Source of the DNA: Clostridia bacterium
GTDB lineage: Bacteria > Bacillota > Clostridia > Oscillospirales > Acutalibacteraceae
NCBI GenBank assembly: GCA_017613735.1
Contig: JAGADF010000016.1
Span: forward strand, 1 to 64,000
Direction of reading: 5' to 3'
Length of the DNA stretch: 64,000 bases
Positions 53,200 to 62,289 of the stretch are shown here, one piece after another (the stretch's first letter is position 1; the number at the start of each line of letters is the position of its first letter). The notes beneath the pieces were generated by a model. That model was not told the origin of the DNA, ran no database searches, and saw only the letters and a program-made list of their open reading frames with translations. Position numbers and translations under genes: made by a program.

Positions 53200-54624
53200 A
53201 TGTTTAACCTGTTACACGAAGAATGCGGAGTATTCGGAATATTCAGTAAAAACTCCTCTGACTTGTCGTCACTTACTTATTATGCGCTTTTTGCTCTCCA
53301 GCACAGAGGGCAGGAAAGCGCAGGAATTGCAATAAATGATGACGGCGTATTCCGCTATGTCAAGGGCGAAGGACTTGTCAGCGAGGTCTTTACAAAGGAT
53401 AAACTGAATTCTCTGGGCAACGGCAACATAGCAGTCGGGCATGTACGCTATGCAACAACGGGCGGTAAGATGCTTCAGAATATTCAGCCGCTTCTTGTTA
53501 ACCATCACAACGGAAGAATGGCTCTGTGTCATAACGGCAATCTTTCAAATTCATTTGAATTGAGAAGAATGCTTGAAGAAAGCGGTTCGCTGTTTCACAC
53601 GACTACCGACACCGAGGTTATTTCATACATCATAGTTCAGCAAAGACTTGTTACGGGTTCGATTGAGAGCGCAGTCAGCGCAGCCATGGAGATAATAGAA
53701 GGCGCTTACTCACTCGTAATAAGCTCTCCGCAAAAGCTGATTGCTGCGCGTGATCCTCATGGTTTCCGACCGCTCTGCTATGGAGTGACAGACGACGGCT
53801 CCATAGTTTTCGCTTCGGAGTCCTGTGCGCTTGACGCAGTCGGCGCAAAGCTTGTCAGGGATCTTAAACCGGGTGAAATTGCAGTTGTTGACTGTGACGG
53901 ATTACATTTTGATGACTCTCATTGCAAGCTTTGTCCGAAACGCTTCTGTGTTTTTGAGTATATCTATTTTGCCCGTCCCGACTCGGTAATTGACGGCGCA
54001 TCCGTAAGTGTTTGCAGGCAAAGAGCAGGGCGGTTTCTCGCAAAGGAGCATCCCGTTGAAGCCGACATAGTTATCGGCGTTCCCGACTCGGGACTTGAAG
54101 CGGCAATCGGTTATTCGCACGAATCGGGCATTCCCTATGCAATCGGATTTACAAAAAACAAATATATCGCACGAACTTTTATTTCTCCCGGACAGGATTC
54201 CCGTGAACAGGGAGTCGGAATAAAGCTCAATCCCATTCGTGAAGTTGTAAAGGATAAGCGCGTAGTGCTTATAGATGATTCAATCGTGAGAGGCACAACA
54301 TGCCGCCATATTGCAAATCTTCTCTGGCAGGCAGGCGCAAAGGAAATACATATGCGTGTCAGCGCACCGCCTTTTATAGCTCCGTGCTACTATGGGACGG
54401 ACATTGACAGCGCCGATGTGCTTATCGCCAAAAAAATGAAAATCGAGGATATCGCAAATGAAATCGGCGTAACCTCGCTTGGCTATCTGAGTATTGAAAA
54501 TGTAAAGCATCTTGCCGGCGAGGACACAGGCTTCTGTACCGCCTGCTTCGGCGGAGAATATCCGACATCTATTCCCGATGAAACGGCAAAGAACCGTTTT
54601 GAAACAAAAATAAGCGAAAAGTAA
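53200..54624 (+). CDS. purF: Amidophosphoribosyltransferase
   Basis: First step of purine synthesis: PRPP plus glutamine gives phosphoribosylamine. 474 residues. Nucleophile Cys9 follows the propeptide MFNLLHEE (ECGVFGIF). The PRPP loop is VLIDDSIVRGTTCRHI. Cysteines at KRFCVFEYIYFARPDS and GFCTACFGGEYPT, plus the Cys of the PRPP loop, match the 4Fe-4S ligands of the Bacillus enzyme, so an oxygen-labile cluster is expected. Eleven bases behind the glutamate synthase operon, so it shares the attenuator-controlled transcript. Its presence there links purine synthesis to glutamine supply. Confidence 0.95.
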   Translation: MFNLLHEECGVFGIFSKNSSDLSSLTYYALFALQHRGQESAGIAINDDGVFRYVKGEGLVSEVFTKDKLNSLGNGNIAVGHVRYATTGGKMLQNIQPLLVNHHNGRMALCHNGNLSNSFELRRMLEESGSLFHTTTDTEVISYIIVQQRLVTGSIESAVSAAMEIIEGAYSLVISSPQKLIAARDPHGFRPLCYGVTDDGSIVFASESCALDAVGAKLVRDLKPGEIAVVDCDGLHFDDSHCKLCPKRFCVFEYIYFARPDSVIDGASVSVCRQRAGRFLAKEHPVEADIVIGVPDSGLEAAIGYSHESGIPYAIGFTKNKYIARTFISPGQDSREQGVGIKLNPIREVVKDKRVVLIDDSIVRGTTCRHIANLLWQAGAKEIHMRVSAPPFIAPCYYGTDIDSADVLIAKKMKIEDIANEIGVTSLGYLSIENVKHLAGEDTGFCTACFGGEYPTSIPDETAKNRFETKISEK

Positions 54625-54632
54625 AATCTTTA

Positions 54633-54712
54633 AATTCACCCACAACGAAGCCGTCAGGGCTCATCAACACCTGTCCGCTTCGCTTCGCTAAACTCCCGAA
54701 GACGTGGGAGTG
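54633..54712. repeat. Possible intergenic repeat or degraded mobile-element end
   Basis: The stretch after purF (ACCCACAACGAAGCC...CGTGGGAGTG) is flanked by imperfect inverted ends, CCCAC and GTGGG, and has the look of a dispersed palindromic repeat or transposon end. No second copy occurs in this window, so the call rests on appearance only. Confidence 0.25.
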
Positions 54713-54746
54713 CCCTCCCTGCCAAAAGCAGAGAGGGCATTTTATA
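54711..54746 (+). terminator. Terminator of the glutamate synthase-purF operon
   Basis: 12-position stem with one mismatch (54711-54722 with 54728-54739), loop CAAAA, then TTTTAT. Confidence 0.88.
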
Positions 54747-54795
54747 GTGCTAAACTTCCTTCGCACATTGAAACAAAAGTGTAAAAGCATAAAAC

Positions 54796-54835
54796 AAAGA
54801 CCTGATATCCAAAAAGATATCAGGTCTTTATCATT
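54796..54835. terminator. Second, bidirectional terminator
   Basis: Perfect 14-pair stem (54796-54809 with 54816-54829) with A-rich left and T-rich right flanks, between purF and the convergent ASCH gene. Confidence 0.85.
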
Positions 54836-54862
54836 ATAGTCTTTTCTAAGTGTGCTATAACA

Positions 54863-55135
54863 TTAAATCTCTATTTCAATTCCTACAACGCCGTACTTTT
54901 CAATCTGCTCTTTAGTGTAATATTCAAGCATATCGTCGGGCGAAGCGGTTGCGAGTTTATCGGCAGTATAGCCGCATTTGTCAAGCGGCAATGCTACATA
55001 CAGTTCTTCAAAATTGCGGAATATGTGAACTGCTTTAACAGTTACGATCAATTTGTCTGCTTTTGACTTAAAGCAAATCGTGTCGCCATCTTTTTCTTTT
55101 TGTTCACTTTTCGGATTTTTCAAAAACTCCACCAT
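54863..55135 (-). CDS. ASCH-domain protein, N-terminally shortened
   Basis: 90 residues matching the C-terminal two thirds of small ASCH proteins, seen in GDTICFKSKADKLIVTVKAV, FRNFEELYVALPLDKCGYT and TASPDDMLEYYTKEQIEKYGVVGIEI (read as TASPDDMLEYYTKEQ and YGVVGIEI). The usual start of the domain, with a PFxxIxxGxKxxExRL segment, is missing, and the ATG has no good ribosome site. ASCH domains are thought to bind RNA. It may be a remnant of a longer gene. It lies behind the MOSC gene on the same strand after a 38-base gap. Confidence 0.65.
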   Translation of the reverse strand: MVEFLKNPKSEQKEKDGDTICFKSKADKLIVTVKAVHIFRNFEELYVALPLDKCGYTADKLATASPDDMLEYYTKEQIEKYGVVGIEIEI

Positions 55136-55173
55136 TTATGAAATATCCCCAAACGGTGTGCCGTTTCTTTTGA

Positions 55174-55617
55174 TTAATCCTCTTTTATAATTGTTATTAT
55201 GTCGTTCTCCTTAACAGTACCGCCTTTGAGCACTATTCCGAAAATCCCTTCTTTTGGCATTATGCACTGACCTACAAGCTCTTTGATTGCGCAGCCGTCG
55301 TGACATTCCTTGCCTATCTGGGTAATCTCAATAACGGCTTCGTCGCCGATTTTAAGCTTTGTGCCGACGGGAAGAGTATGAAGAACTATGCCTTCGGTCG
55401 TAATGTTTTCGGCGAACATTCCGTGGCAGAGCCCGTCTGTTCTCATACCCTCGGCTCTTTCAATGCTCTCTTTAGCGAGCAGACTTACCTGACGGTGCCA
55501 TTTGCCCGCGTGCGCGTCGCCCTCAAAGCCGAAGTTTTCAATCAGCTTTCCCTCGGGGATTGATTTCTTGGGCGTTTTCTTCTGTTCGCTGATATTGATT
55601 GCAACAACCTTTGCCAT
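55174..55617 (-). CDS. MOSC domain protein
   Basis: 147 residues forming one MOSC beta-barrel, a fold of Moco sulfurase C-termini and YiiM-type proteins. Family signs: GFEGDAHAGKWHRQVSLL, MFAENITTEGI and GKECHDGCAI with the conserved Cys thought to carry sulfur. Adjacent to moaA (1-base gap), so part of the cofactor operon. It may deliver or exchange sulfur on the metal of the tungsten or molybdenum cofactor. Confidence 0.93.
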   Translation of the reverse strand: MAKVVAINISEQKKTPKKSIPEGKLIENFGFEGDAHAGKWHRQVSLLAKESIERAEGMRTDGLCHGMFAENITTEGIVLHTLPVGTKLKIGDEAVIEITQIGKECHDGCAIKELVGQCIMPKEGIFGIVLKGGTVKENDIITIIKED

Positions 55618-55618
55618 A

Positions 55619-56554
55619 TTATCCTCCCGTTCTGTTAAGTCCGTGTGAACCGCTTACCGTTTCGAAGCTGTGTCCCGCGGGCTTTTTCATTATAATTTTC
55701 TTTATTTCGCTGATGAGTTTTTCTTCGTCGTCAATATACGACATAATATCATAAGCCGTATCGTAACCGAGACAGGGTTTGACCTTTCCGTCCGATAAAA
55801 GACGGACGCGGTTGCATTTGTCGCAGAACTTATGCGTAACGGGGTTAATAAGCCCTACCCTGCCTTCAAATCCGTCTGCGGAATAGTATTTTGCAGTACC
55901 TTCTTCGCTTTCAACTGGTTGAAGAAACGGAAACTGTTTTAAGATTTCGCCGCCTGTGACTAACAAAGACGGGTTTTCGCCATCATCGGAAAAAGGCATC
56001 AGTTCAATAAAACGCACGTCGATTTTCCGCTTTTTTGCAAGATTTATCAACTGCTCCGCACCATCGTCGTTAACGCCCTTCATCAGTACGGCGTTGATTT
56101 TAATCGGTGAAAGACCGACCTTTTCGGCTTCGTCGATACCTTCAAGAACTTTTTTAAGCACATCCTCGCCTGTCAGGTGACGGTAGGTGCTTCCGTCCGT
56201 ACTGTCAAGACTTATATTCACGCTGTCAAGCCCTGCGTTTTTCAGTTTCCTTGCGTACTGCTTCAGGTAAACGCCGTTGGTTGTAAGCGAAAGCGTTTCG
56301 ATTTCGGGAATTGAGCGGATGAGCTTTATTATTTCGCAGATATCGTTTCTTACAAGCGGCTCGCCGCCCGTAATTCTGATTTTTTTAATACCGCATTTTG
56401 CGAATGCCTTTGCGAAACTGAAATACGTTTCGGGCGAGAGCTCGGTTTCCTTTTTGGCGCAGTCGGTCTTGCCGCAATAAACGCAGTTGAGATTACAGCG
56501 CTGTGTTACGGAAATACGAAGATATGAAATTTCCCTGCCGAAACTATCCTTCAT
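55619..56554 (-). CDS. moaA: GTP 3',8-cyclase (molybdenum cofactor biosynthesis protein A)
   Basis: Radical SAM enzyme for the first step of pterin cofactor synthesis. 311 residues. N-terminal cluster CNLNCVYC, SAM-binding ITGGEPLVR, C-terminal second cluster CDKCNRVRLLSDGKVKPCL and the essential C-terminal Gly-Gly (LNRTGG). It overlaps the end of moaC by 11 bases, so translation is coupled; its partner MoaC is encoded immediately upstream. Confidence 0.97.
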   Translation of the reverse strand: MKDSFGREISYLRISVTQRCNLNCVYCGKTDCAKKETELSPETYFSFAKAFAKCGIKKIRITGGEPLVRNDICEIIKLIRSIPEIETLSLTTNGVYLKQYARKLKNAGLDSVNISLDSTDGSTYRHLTGEDVLKKVLEGIDEAEKVGLSPIKINAVLMKGVNDDGAEQLINLAKKRKIDVRFIELMPFSDDGENPSLLVTGGEILKQFPFLQPVESEEGTAKYYSADGFEGRVGLINPVTHKFCDKCNRVRLLSDGKVKPCLGYDTAYDIMSYIDDEEKLISEIKKIIMKKPAGHSFETVSGSHGLNRTGG

Positions 56555-57011
56555 AGTGATAATCGCTCTTGCCGCCCGTTTTTTCGAGCAGCTTTATTTC
56601 TTCAATAACCATTCCCCTGTCAATCGCCTTGCACATATCGTAAACCGTAAGCGCCGCAACGGACGCGCCTGTGAGCGCCTCCATTTCGATACCTGTTTTA
56701 TATGTGCATTTCGCATTGACAGTGATGCCAAGTACGGTGTCGCTCTCCTTTTCAAAATCAACCGTGATTTTATCTATCGGTATGTTATGGCAAAGCGGAA
56801 TCAACTCCTGAGTTTTCTTCGCTCCCGTGATGCCTGCAATCCGCGCGGCTGAAAGACCGTCGCCCTTTTTTAAATCCGAATTCAGAAGGGCGTCAAGAGT
56901 TTCCTTTTTCATACGTATTCTTGCATACGCCTTTGCGGTGCGGACAGTAACGTCCTTGTCGCTTACGTCGACCATAACCGCCTCGCCCTTGCCGTTAAGA
57001 TGAGTGAGCAT
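56544..57011 (-). CDS. moaC: Cyclic pyranopterin monophosphate synthase
   Basis: Turns the MoaA product into cyclic pyranopterin monophosphate. 155 residues, full length: VDVSDKDVTVRTAKAYARIRM (here read as VDVSDKDVTVRTAKAYA), IPLCHNIPIDKI, and the active-site region GIEMEALTGASVAALTVYDM with KAIDRGMVI. Start adjoins the MoeA-PBP stop. Confidence 0.97.
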   Translation of the reverse strand: MLTHLNGKGEAVMVDVSDKDVTVRTAKAYARIRMKKETLDALLNSDLKKGDGLSAARIAGITGAKKTQELIPLCHNIPIDKITVDFEKESDTVLGITVNAKCTYKTGIEMEALTGASVAALTVYDMCKAIDRGMVIEEIKLLEKTGGKSDYHYEG

Positions 57012-58882
57012 TAAACATAACCTCCCATTTCAGAAAGTCTTGCCTTGAACTCCTCTGAATAAAGCACCTCTAAAAACTCTTTTACCATAGGGTTTTCAAG
57101 GTATTGCTTATCAATAAGGAATTCGTACGTTTCGTTACAAATCGGTATAAAATCAAGGTCATACATTTTAGCCGCCGAATAAATGCCGAGTCCTGCGTCG
57201 GCATTGCCCGCGGCTATGAGAGCCGCAACTGCGGTGTGAGTGAACTCCTCGTTATTATAGCCGTTGATTTCGTCGGGTGAAATAGAATTTTTTTCAAGCA
57301 AATAATCGCACAGAATTCTTGTACCCGCGCCACGCTGACGGTTTACATAGCGGACATTTTTAATGTCGCTGAATTCCTTTATTCCGAGGGGATTTCCCTT
57401 TTTGACCATAAGTCCCTGAACACGTCCGACGCCCTTTACGGCAACGGCTTTTCCGTCGGGAATGTATTTTTCAATATATGATTTATTGTATTCGCCCGTT
57501 ACCGTGTCGAGCAGATGTATTCCGCCCATGTGAGCGAGTCCGTCGCGAACCGCATATATCGCGCCCATACTGCCCACGTGAGTTGAGCACACTCTGAACG
57601 GAGCGTTTTTCTTTGCAAGAAAATCCGAAATCACATCAATTAACGGGTCGTGACTGCCCGTTACTATAAGGGTGTTTTCAATTTGTGAAAGCGGTTTATA
57701 AAGACGTATTTCAACCTCTTCGCCCGCATCGATTCCCTCGCAGTTCTGCTCAACGATAAGAACACCGTCCGCCTTTGTAAAGCTTGTTATAACGCCTGCG
57801 CCGCGCGGCAGCGGAGAAGCGGAGATTTTACCACCTATTCTGCCGAGAGTAACGCGCACATATTCGCTGTATTTAAGGGATGAAACAATTTTCTTTGAAA
57901 GAACTGCTTTAACAGTTTCCCTTACGGGTTTCAGCTTACCGTAATAAAGAGAAACAACCTCCGACACTATTTCATCCATTATGACAATAGCCGAAACGGG
58001 ATATCCGGGAAGCCCTATAATCGGCTTTCCCTTTGCCTCGCCGAGCACGGCGGGTTTACCGGGTTTGACTGCAATTCCGTGAACAAGAACAGTTCCGAGT
58101 GAAGAAATTATCTCGCTTGTGTAGTCGTCCCGACCTGCCGACGAGCCGGCTGAAACGAGAACAATATCGCATTCGTTCAGAGCCTTTTCAACCGCTGATT
58201 TTATCAAATTCTTTTTGTCGGGAGTGATAGGATAAACCTTTGAATCGGCATTAAACGAGCCAAGCATACCCTTGAATACGGTTGAGTTGAATTCAATTAT
58301 ATCGCCCTTTTCGGGTTCGGCGACAGGCGGTACGATTTCGTCGCCCGTCGGAATAATGCCGACAAGCGGTGTTTTAATAACTTCGATTTCGGTTATTCCG
58401 CCTGCAAGCAAAGCTCCGCAAAGCGACGGGGTAAGAACTGTTCCCGAGGGCGCTATCATATCGCCCATACAGATATCTTCGCCTACCTGACGGACGTTCT
58501 GCCACGGATAAACGGACGAGATAATCTGATAATTATTATTTCCGCATTCGATTAAATCCTCGACCATAATTACCGCGTCGCAGTTTTCGGGCAAAGGATC
58601 GCCCGTATCAACGACAACGTAATCTTCTGGGGTAAGCGTTACGGGAGTGCGCTCGCTTGCCGCAAACGTGATTTCCGCTTTGACTGCAACTCCGTCCATG
58701 GCGGAAGCATTGTAGTGCGGCGAGCAAATATGAGCGTAGGCGGCGTCCTTAATGATTCTGCCGCATGCGTCGGGAACGGGCACCTTTTCCGTCAGACCTT
58801 TAAAGCCGACAGATTTTAAATGCTCAAAGTATTTTTCTTTCGCCTCGTCAAGAGGAAGATTGTTAAGATAATTGTACTTCAT
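57011..58882 (-). CDS. MoeA-type molybdopterin molybdenum/tungsten transferase fused to a periplasmic-binding-protein-like domain
   Basis: 623 residues. The first 400 are MoeA: SAMDGVAVKAE, VDTGDPLPENCDAVIMVEDL, the MPT-binding VSAGSSAGRDDYT, KPGKPAVLG and IIGLPGYPVSAIV. From about 415 follows a solute-binding-like domain (LIVTGSHDPLIDVISDF, VGSMGAIYAVRDGLAHMGGIHLL read in parts, RQRGAGTRILCDYLL, AVAALIAAGNADAGLGIYSA) without a signal peptide. Such fusions occur in Clostridia and archaea; the cytoplasmic binding domain may hold the oxyanion for insertion. Overlaps the second moeA gene by 4 bases. Confidence 0.94.
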   Translation of the reverse strand: MKYNYLNNLPLDEAKEKYFEHLKSVGFKGLTEKVPVPDACGRIIKDAAYAHICSPHYNASAMDGVAVKAEITFAASERTPVTLTPEDYVVVDTGDPLPENCDAVIMVEDLIECGNNNYQIISSVYPWQNVRQVGEDICMGDMIAPSGTVLTPSLCGALLAGGITEIEVIKTPLVGIIPTGDEIVPPVAEPEKGDIIEFNSTVFKGMLGSFNADSKVYPITPDKKNLIKSAVEKALNECDIVLVSAGSSAGRDDYTSEIISSLGTVLVHGIAVKPGKPAVLGEAKGKPIIGLPGYPVSAIVIMDEIVSEVVSLYYGKLKPVRETVKAVLSKKIVSSLKYSEYVRVTLGRIGGKISASPLPRGAGVITSFTKADGVLIVEQNCEGIDAGEEVEIRLYKPLSQIENTLIVTGSHDPLIDVISDFLAKKNAPFRVCSTHVGSMGAIYAVRDGLAHMGGIHLLDTVTGEYNKSYIEKYIPDGKAVAVKGVGRVQGLMVKKGNPLGIKEFSDIKNVRYVNRQRGAGTRILCDYLLEKNSISPDEINGYNNEEFTHTAVAALIAAGNADAGLGIYSAAKMYDLDFIPICNETYEFLIDKQYLENPMVKEFLEVLYSEEFKARLSEMGGYV

Positions 58883-60075
58883 AGCTGATATATCTCCACG
58901 TCTGTTCCCTTAAAAAGTCCCTCGGCATTTCGGTCGATTTTTATAAAGCCCTCAGCTTCTGACAGAACCGAAATAACGCCCGATTTCGTATGAACGGGAA
59001 CAACCTCATTGTTTTCGTTGTATTTGATGCAGAGATATTCCTCCCTGCCGTGATTTGACGGAATATTGACGGCGAGTACGCCGTTTCTTTTCAGTCTGTC
59101 TGAAGGCATATTCATTATTTCTCTTATGTATTCGGTGACAATAAGACGGAATACAAAATACGCTGCAAGAGGATGTCCGGGCAGACCGAAAACAGGTTTG
59201 TTATCAACAACGCCGAAAATAGTCGGTTTTCCCGGTTTCATTGCGATCCCGTGAAAACATGCCTTGCCGAGCGAATCAATAATATCAACGGTCATATCTC
59301 TTGCGCCCGCTGACGAACCGCCCGAAATCAGGACTGCGTCGGCTTTCTCAAGACAATTCTTAACCGCATCTTCGATTTGTTTTCTGTCGTCCCTGACAAC
59401 ACCGTAGGAATAAGCCTCGCAACCGTATTCCTTAACTGCGGCACAAAGCAGACAGGTGTTAACATCCCTTATCTGCCCCTGCTCGATTTTTCCGCTTGAA
59501 ATTTCATCACCGGTTGAAATAACCGCTATAACCGGTTTTTTATAAACGGGAATTTCATCAATGCCGAGAGCGGCAAAAACTCCGATTGACGCAGAAGTGA
59601 TTTTCGTACCCTTTTTTAAGGCGGTTTCACCGACCGATATATCGTCGCCCGTTTTTGTGACGTTTTCAAACGGCGCGACGGATTTATATACAAGGCAAAG
59701 ACCGTCGGCGTTATCGGTATGTTCAACCATAACCGCCGCGTCCGCTCCGTTTGGGAGCATTCCGCCCGTTGATATTTTTGCGCATTGTCCGTGTTTTAAG
59801 GTGAAATCTGCTTTTTCGCCCATAAGTATTTCGCCGACGATTTCAAGCTGAGCGGGAATTGAATTTCCCGCGCCGAATGTGTCCGAAGAAATAACTGCGT
59901 ATCCGTCAACCGTAGTTCTGTCAAATGACGGAATATTTTCGCCTGAAATAATATCTTCGGAAAGCGTTCTGCCGAGTGAGTCGGCGACACTCACATATTC
60001 GGTTTCAACTGAAATCCCGTTTGCAAAATCTCTGACAAAACCGACCGCTTCGTCCTTGCTGACAACGTTAAGCAT
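58879..60075 (-). CDS. Molybdopterin molybdenum/tungsten transferase, MoeA family
   Basis: Inserts the metal into adenylylated molybdopterin. About 398 residues with FDRTTVDGYAVISSD, ISTGGMLPNGADAAVMVEHTD (read as STGGMLPNGADAAVM), ISGGSSAGARDMTVD, MKPGKPTIFG and FGLPGHPLAAYF. The start is ATG 60073-60075 with AGGGTGG 7 bases before; the upstream TTG overlaps that site. The first 8 bases overlap tupC. Two MoeA paralogues side by side are common where tungsten and molybdenum are handled separately. Confidence 0.95.
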   Translation of the reverse strand: MLNVVSKDEAVGFVRDFANGISVETEYVSVADSLGRTLSEDIISGENIPSFDRTTVDGYAVISSDTFGAGNSIPAQLEIVGEILMGEKADFTLKHGQCAKISTGGMLPNGADAAVMVEHTDNADGLCLVYKSVAPFENVTKTGDDISVGETALKKGTKITSASIGVFAALGIDEIPVYKKPVIAVISTGDEISSGKIEQGQIRDVNTCLLCAAVKEYGCEAYSYGVVRDDRKQIEDAVKNCLEKADAVLISGGSSAGARDMTVDIIDSLGKACFHGIAMKPGKPTIFGVVDNKPVFGLPGHPLAAYFVFRLIVTEYIREIMNMPSDRLKRNGVLAVNIPSNHGREEYLCIKYNENNEVVPVHTKSGVISVLSEAEGFIKIDRNAEGLFKGTDVEIYQL

Positions 60076-60727
60076 CTGTTTTCCACCCTGCAATAAAACT
60101 TTTTGCCCATTCTGTTCCGGGATTATTCAGAACCTCTTTCGGTCTGCCGTCCGCCTCGATTCTGCCGCCGTTAAGAATAATCAGTCTGTCGGCGGAATTC
60201 AGAGCAAGAACAGGAGAATGGGTACTCATTAAAACGGCGCATCCGTTTTCGTTTTTATATTCTTTAATCGCCTTTATAACAAGCTCGGCTCCGCGCGCGT
60301 CACAGGCGCTTGTCGGCTCGTCAAGAAGCAGCAGTTCACACTTTCTTGACAGAACGCGACAAAGGGAAAGCCGCTGCAATTCGCCGCCCGAAAGCGAGAC
60401 GGCTTTTTTATCTGTTAAATGTGATAATTCGAGTTTTTCAAGCAATTCCTCTGCTTTTTCCTTTTGTGAATTACCGACAGTTATATTCTTAATCAAATCG
60501 CCCCGAAAAGCGTATGACTGCTGGGGCATATACAGTATTTTTTCGGGAACATCAACTGTTCCGTCGGATTTTTTTATCATTCCAGCAAGAATGCGCAACA
60601 ATGTGGTTTTACCGCTGCCGTTCGCGCCGGCAAAGGCAACAGTTTCGTTTTCGTCAATTTTAAGATACGGTATGTCAAGCACGGTGCGTTCGCCGTAGCA
60701 TTTTTTAAGGTCTTTAATCTCAATCAT
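60068..60727 (-). CDS. tupC: Tungstate ABC transporter, ATP-binding protein
   Basis: 219 residues: Walker A AFAGANGSGKTTLLRIL, signature VSLSGGELQRLSL, Walker B LLLLDEPTSACD and the switch STHSP. It lacks the C-terminal regulatory domain of ModC, as is usual for TupC. Overlaps tupB (8 bases) and moeA (8 bases). Assigned to tungstate because of the TupA partner. Confidence 0.92.
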   Translation of the reverse strand: MIEIKDLKKCYGERTVLDIPYLKIDENETVAFAGANGSGKTTLLRILAGMIKKSDGTVDVPEKILYMPQQSYAFRGDLIKNITVGNSQKEKAEELLEKLELSHLTDKKAVSLSGGELQRLSLCRVLSRKCELLLLDEPTSACDARGAELVIKAIKEYKNENGCAVLMSTHSPVLALNSADRLIILNGGRIEADGRPKEVLNNPGTEWAKSFIAGWKTDA

Positions 60728-61406
60728 CGGCGTTCTCCTTTACTATAAATGAGGCAAGAGCGTTGACAACAAATGCGATTAAAAGAAGAATGATTCCCAG
60801 AGCCAATGCAAACGAAAATTTGCCCTTGTTCGTTTCAAGCATAATCGCCGTGGTCATAACTCTTGTTTTCCACTGAATGTTACCGCCGACAATACTTACC
60901 GCGCCGACCTCTGCTATTGAACGCCCGAAAGCGTTAAGCACAACAGAAAACAGAGACGAACGCCCCTCGGAAAGACAAAGTCCGACAATTTTAGACCTTG
61001 AAAGCCCGAGTCCCCTCGCCGTTTCGATAACGGGCTTTGAGGCGCTTTCGATAAACGACGACGAAAGACCGATAACAACGGGAGTTATGAGGATAACCTG
61101 CGCTATTATCATAACCTCAACCGTAAACAGCAGGTTAAGAGAGCCGAAGGGCCCGTAATGTGTGAACAGAATATACACGAACAGGCCTGCCACCACCGGT
61201 GGCAAGCCCATAAGCGTGTGTATAAGCTTTTTTATAAAACGTTTACCCCTGAAATTCTTTGTGCCTATAAGCGCGCCCAGCGGAAGCCCTATCAGGCACG
61301 AAATCGTCGTGCTGAAAAAGGACATTCTCAAGGTAACGCCTATAATCTGCAAAAGCTCTTTATCAAGGGAGAATAATAATTCAAACGCCTGTTTAAAGCT
61401 TTCCAT
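60720..61406 (-). CDS. tupB: Tungstate ABC transporter, permease
   Basis: 228 residues with five membrane helices and the permease EAA-type loop ESASKPVIETARGLGLSRSK. The N-terminal half shows FFSTTISCLIGLPLGALIG and LMGLPPVVAGLFVY. It lies 5 bases behind tupA and overlaps tupC. Similar to ModB, but the family is TupB by pairing. Confidence 0.92.
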   Translation of the reverse strand: MESFKQAFELLFSLDKELLQIIGVTLRMSFFSTTISCLIGLPLGALIGTKNFRGKRFIKKLIHTLMGLPPVVAGLFVYILFTHYGPFGSLNLLFTVEVMIIAQVILITPVVIGLSSSFIESASKPVIETARGLGLSRSKIVGLCLSEGRSSLFSVVLNAFGRSIAEVGAVSIVGGNIQWKTRVMTTAIMLETNKGKFSFALALGIILLLIAFVVNALASFIVKENADD

Positions 61407-61411
61407 AGGAA

Positions 61412-62272
61412 TTATTTCTCAAGAAGTGTGAAAAGCGCAACGCCGAACTCCTCTTCGCCGTATTTGGCAATAAGCTCGCTCGCTTCGTCCGAAAGCATCC
61501 AGTCGATGAACGCCTTTGCGCCGTCCGTGTTAAGTCCGTCAATCTTTTCGGGATTAACTGCGATAAGGGAATAGGTGTTCTTCATATCGTCGCCCTCATT
61601 GAGAACGATATCAAGATTAAGCTCATCCTTCATTGAAAGGAATGTCGCCTTGTCGGTAAGGCAATATGCCTGCTGCTCGCTTGCCATTGTAAGGCATGCG
61701 CCCATGCCCTGACCTGCGCTGATATACCAGCTGTCCTTCTCGGCATCGGGAGCGTTTTCGCCCCAGATTTTAAGCTCTGCCTTGTGCGTGCCGCTTTCGT
61801 CACCGCGGGAAATAAACTTTGATTCGCTGCTTCTGATTTTTTCAAAAGCCGCATTTGCATTTTCACTGCCGTTAACGCCTGCGGGGTCGTCCTTCGGGCC
61901 GACAATTACGAAGAAGTTATACATAAACGGAATACGTTCAACGCCGTAACCTTCGTTAATGAATTCTTCCTCTGACGCCTTTGCGTGAACAAGAATTACG
62001 TCTGCATTGCCGTCCTTCGCCTTCTGGATAGCCGCGCCCGTACCTGCCGACTGAACCTCAACCTTATAGCCCGTCTTCGCCTCAAAGGTCGGAAGAAGGT
62101 AAGGAAGAAGACCGGAATCGTTAACCGACGTCGTCGTTGACAAACGGATTACCGCATTTTCGGGTGTCGATACGGGAGCTTCCGTTGACGGTTCTTCAAC
62201 GGGCTTCGCGCCGCACGCAGCGAGCGAAAGAACGAATACAACCGCTAAAAGAATTGCTAATACTTTTTTCAT
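61412..62272 (-). CDS. tupA: Tungstate-binding lipoprotein of ABC transporter
   Basis: 286 residues with a lipoprotein signal peptide (lipobox LSLAAC, Cys20) and a short Pro/Glu/Thr linker. The mature N-terminus has IRLSTTTSVNDSGLLPYLLP; the T-T-T-S string is the oxyanion-binding signature of TupA, distinct from ModA. Later ADVILVHAKASEEEF and SRGDESGTHKAELKIW belong to the same family. First gene of the leftward cofactor operon. AAAAGGAG site and a structured leader precede it. Tungstate supply fits the AOR gene on the other side. Confidence 0.93.
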   Translation of the reverse strand: MKKVLAILLAVVFVLSLAACGAKPVEEPSTEAPVSTPENAVIRLSTTTSVNDSGLLPYLLPTFEAKTGYKVEVQSAGTGAAIQKAKDGNADVILVHAKASEEEFINEGYGVERIPFMYNFFVIVGPKDDPAGVNGSENANAAFEKIRSSESKFISRGDESGTHKAELKIWGENAPDAEKDSWYISAGQGMGACLTMASEQQAYCLTDKATFLSMKDELNLDIVLNEGDDMKNTYSLIAVNPEKIDGLNTDGAKAFIDWMLSDEASELIAKYGEEEFGVALFTLLEK

Positions 62273-62289
62273 GATAATTACTCCTTTTC

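Noticed and set aside
54569..54790. 73-codon open frame on the minus strand after purF
   Set aside because: Overlaps two terminators and the purF end; no ribosome site and no homology.
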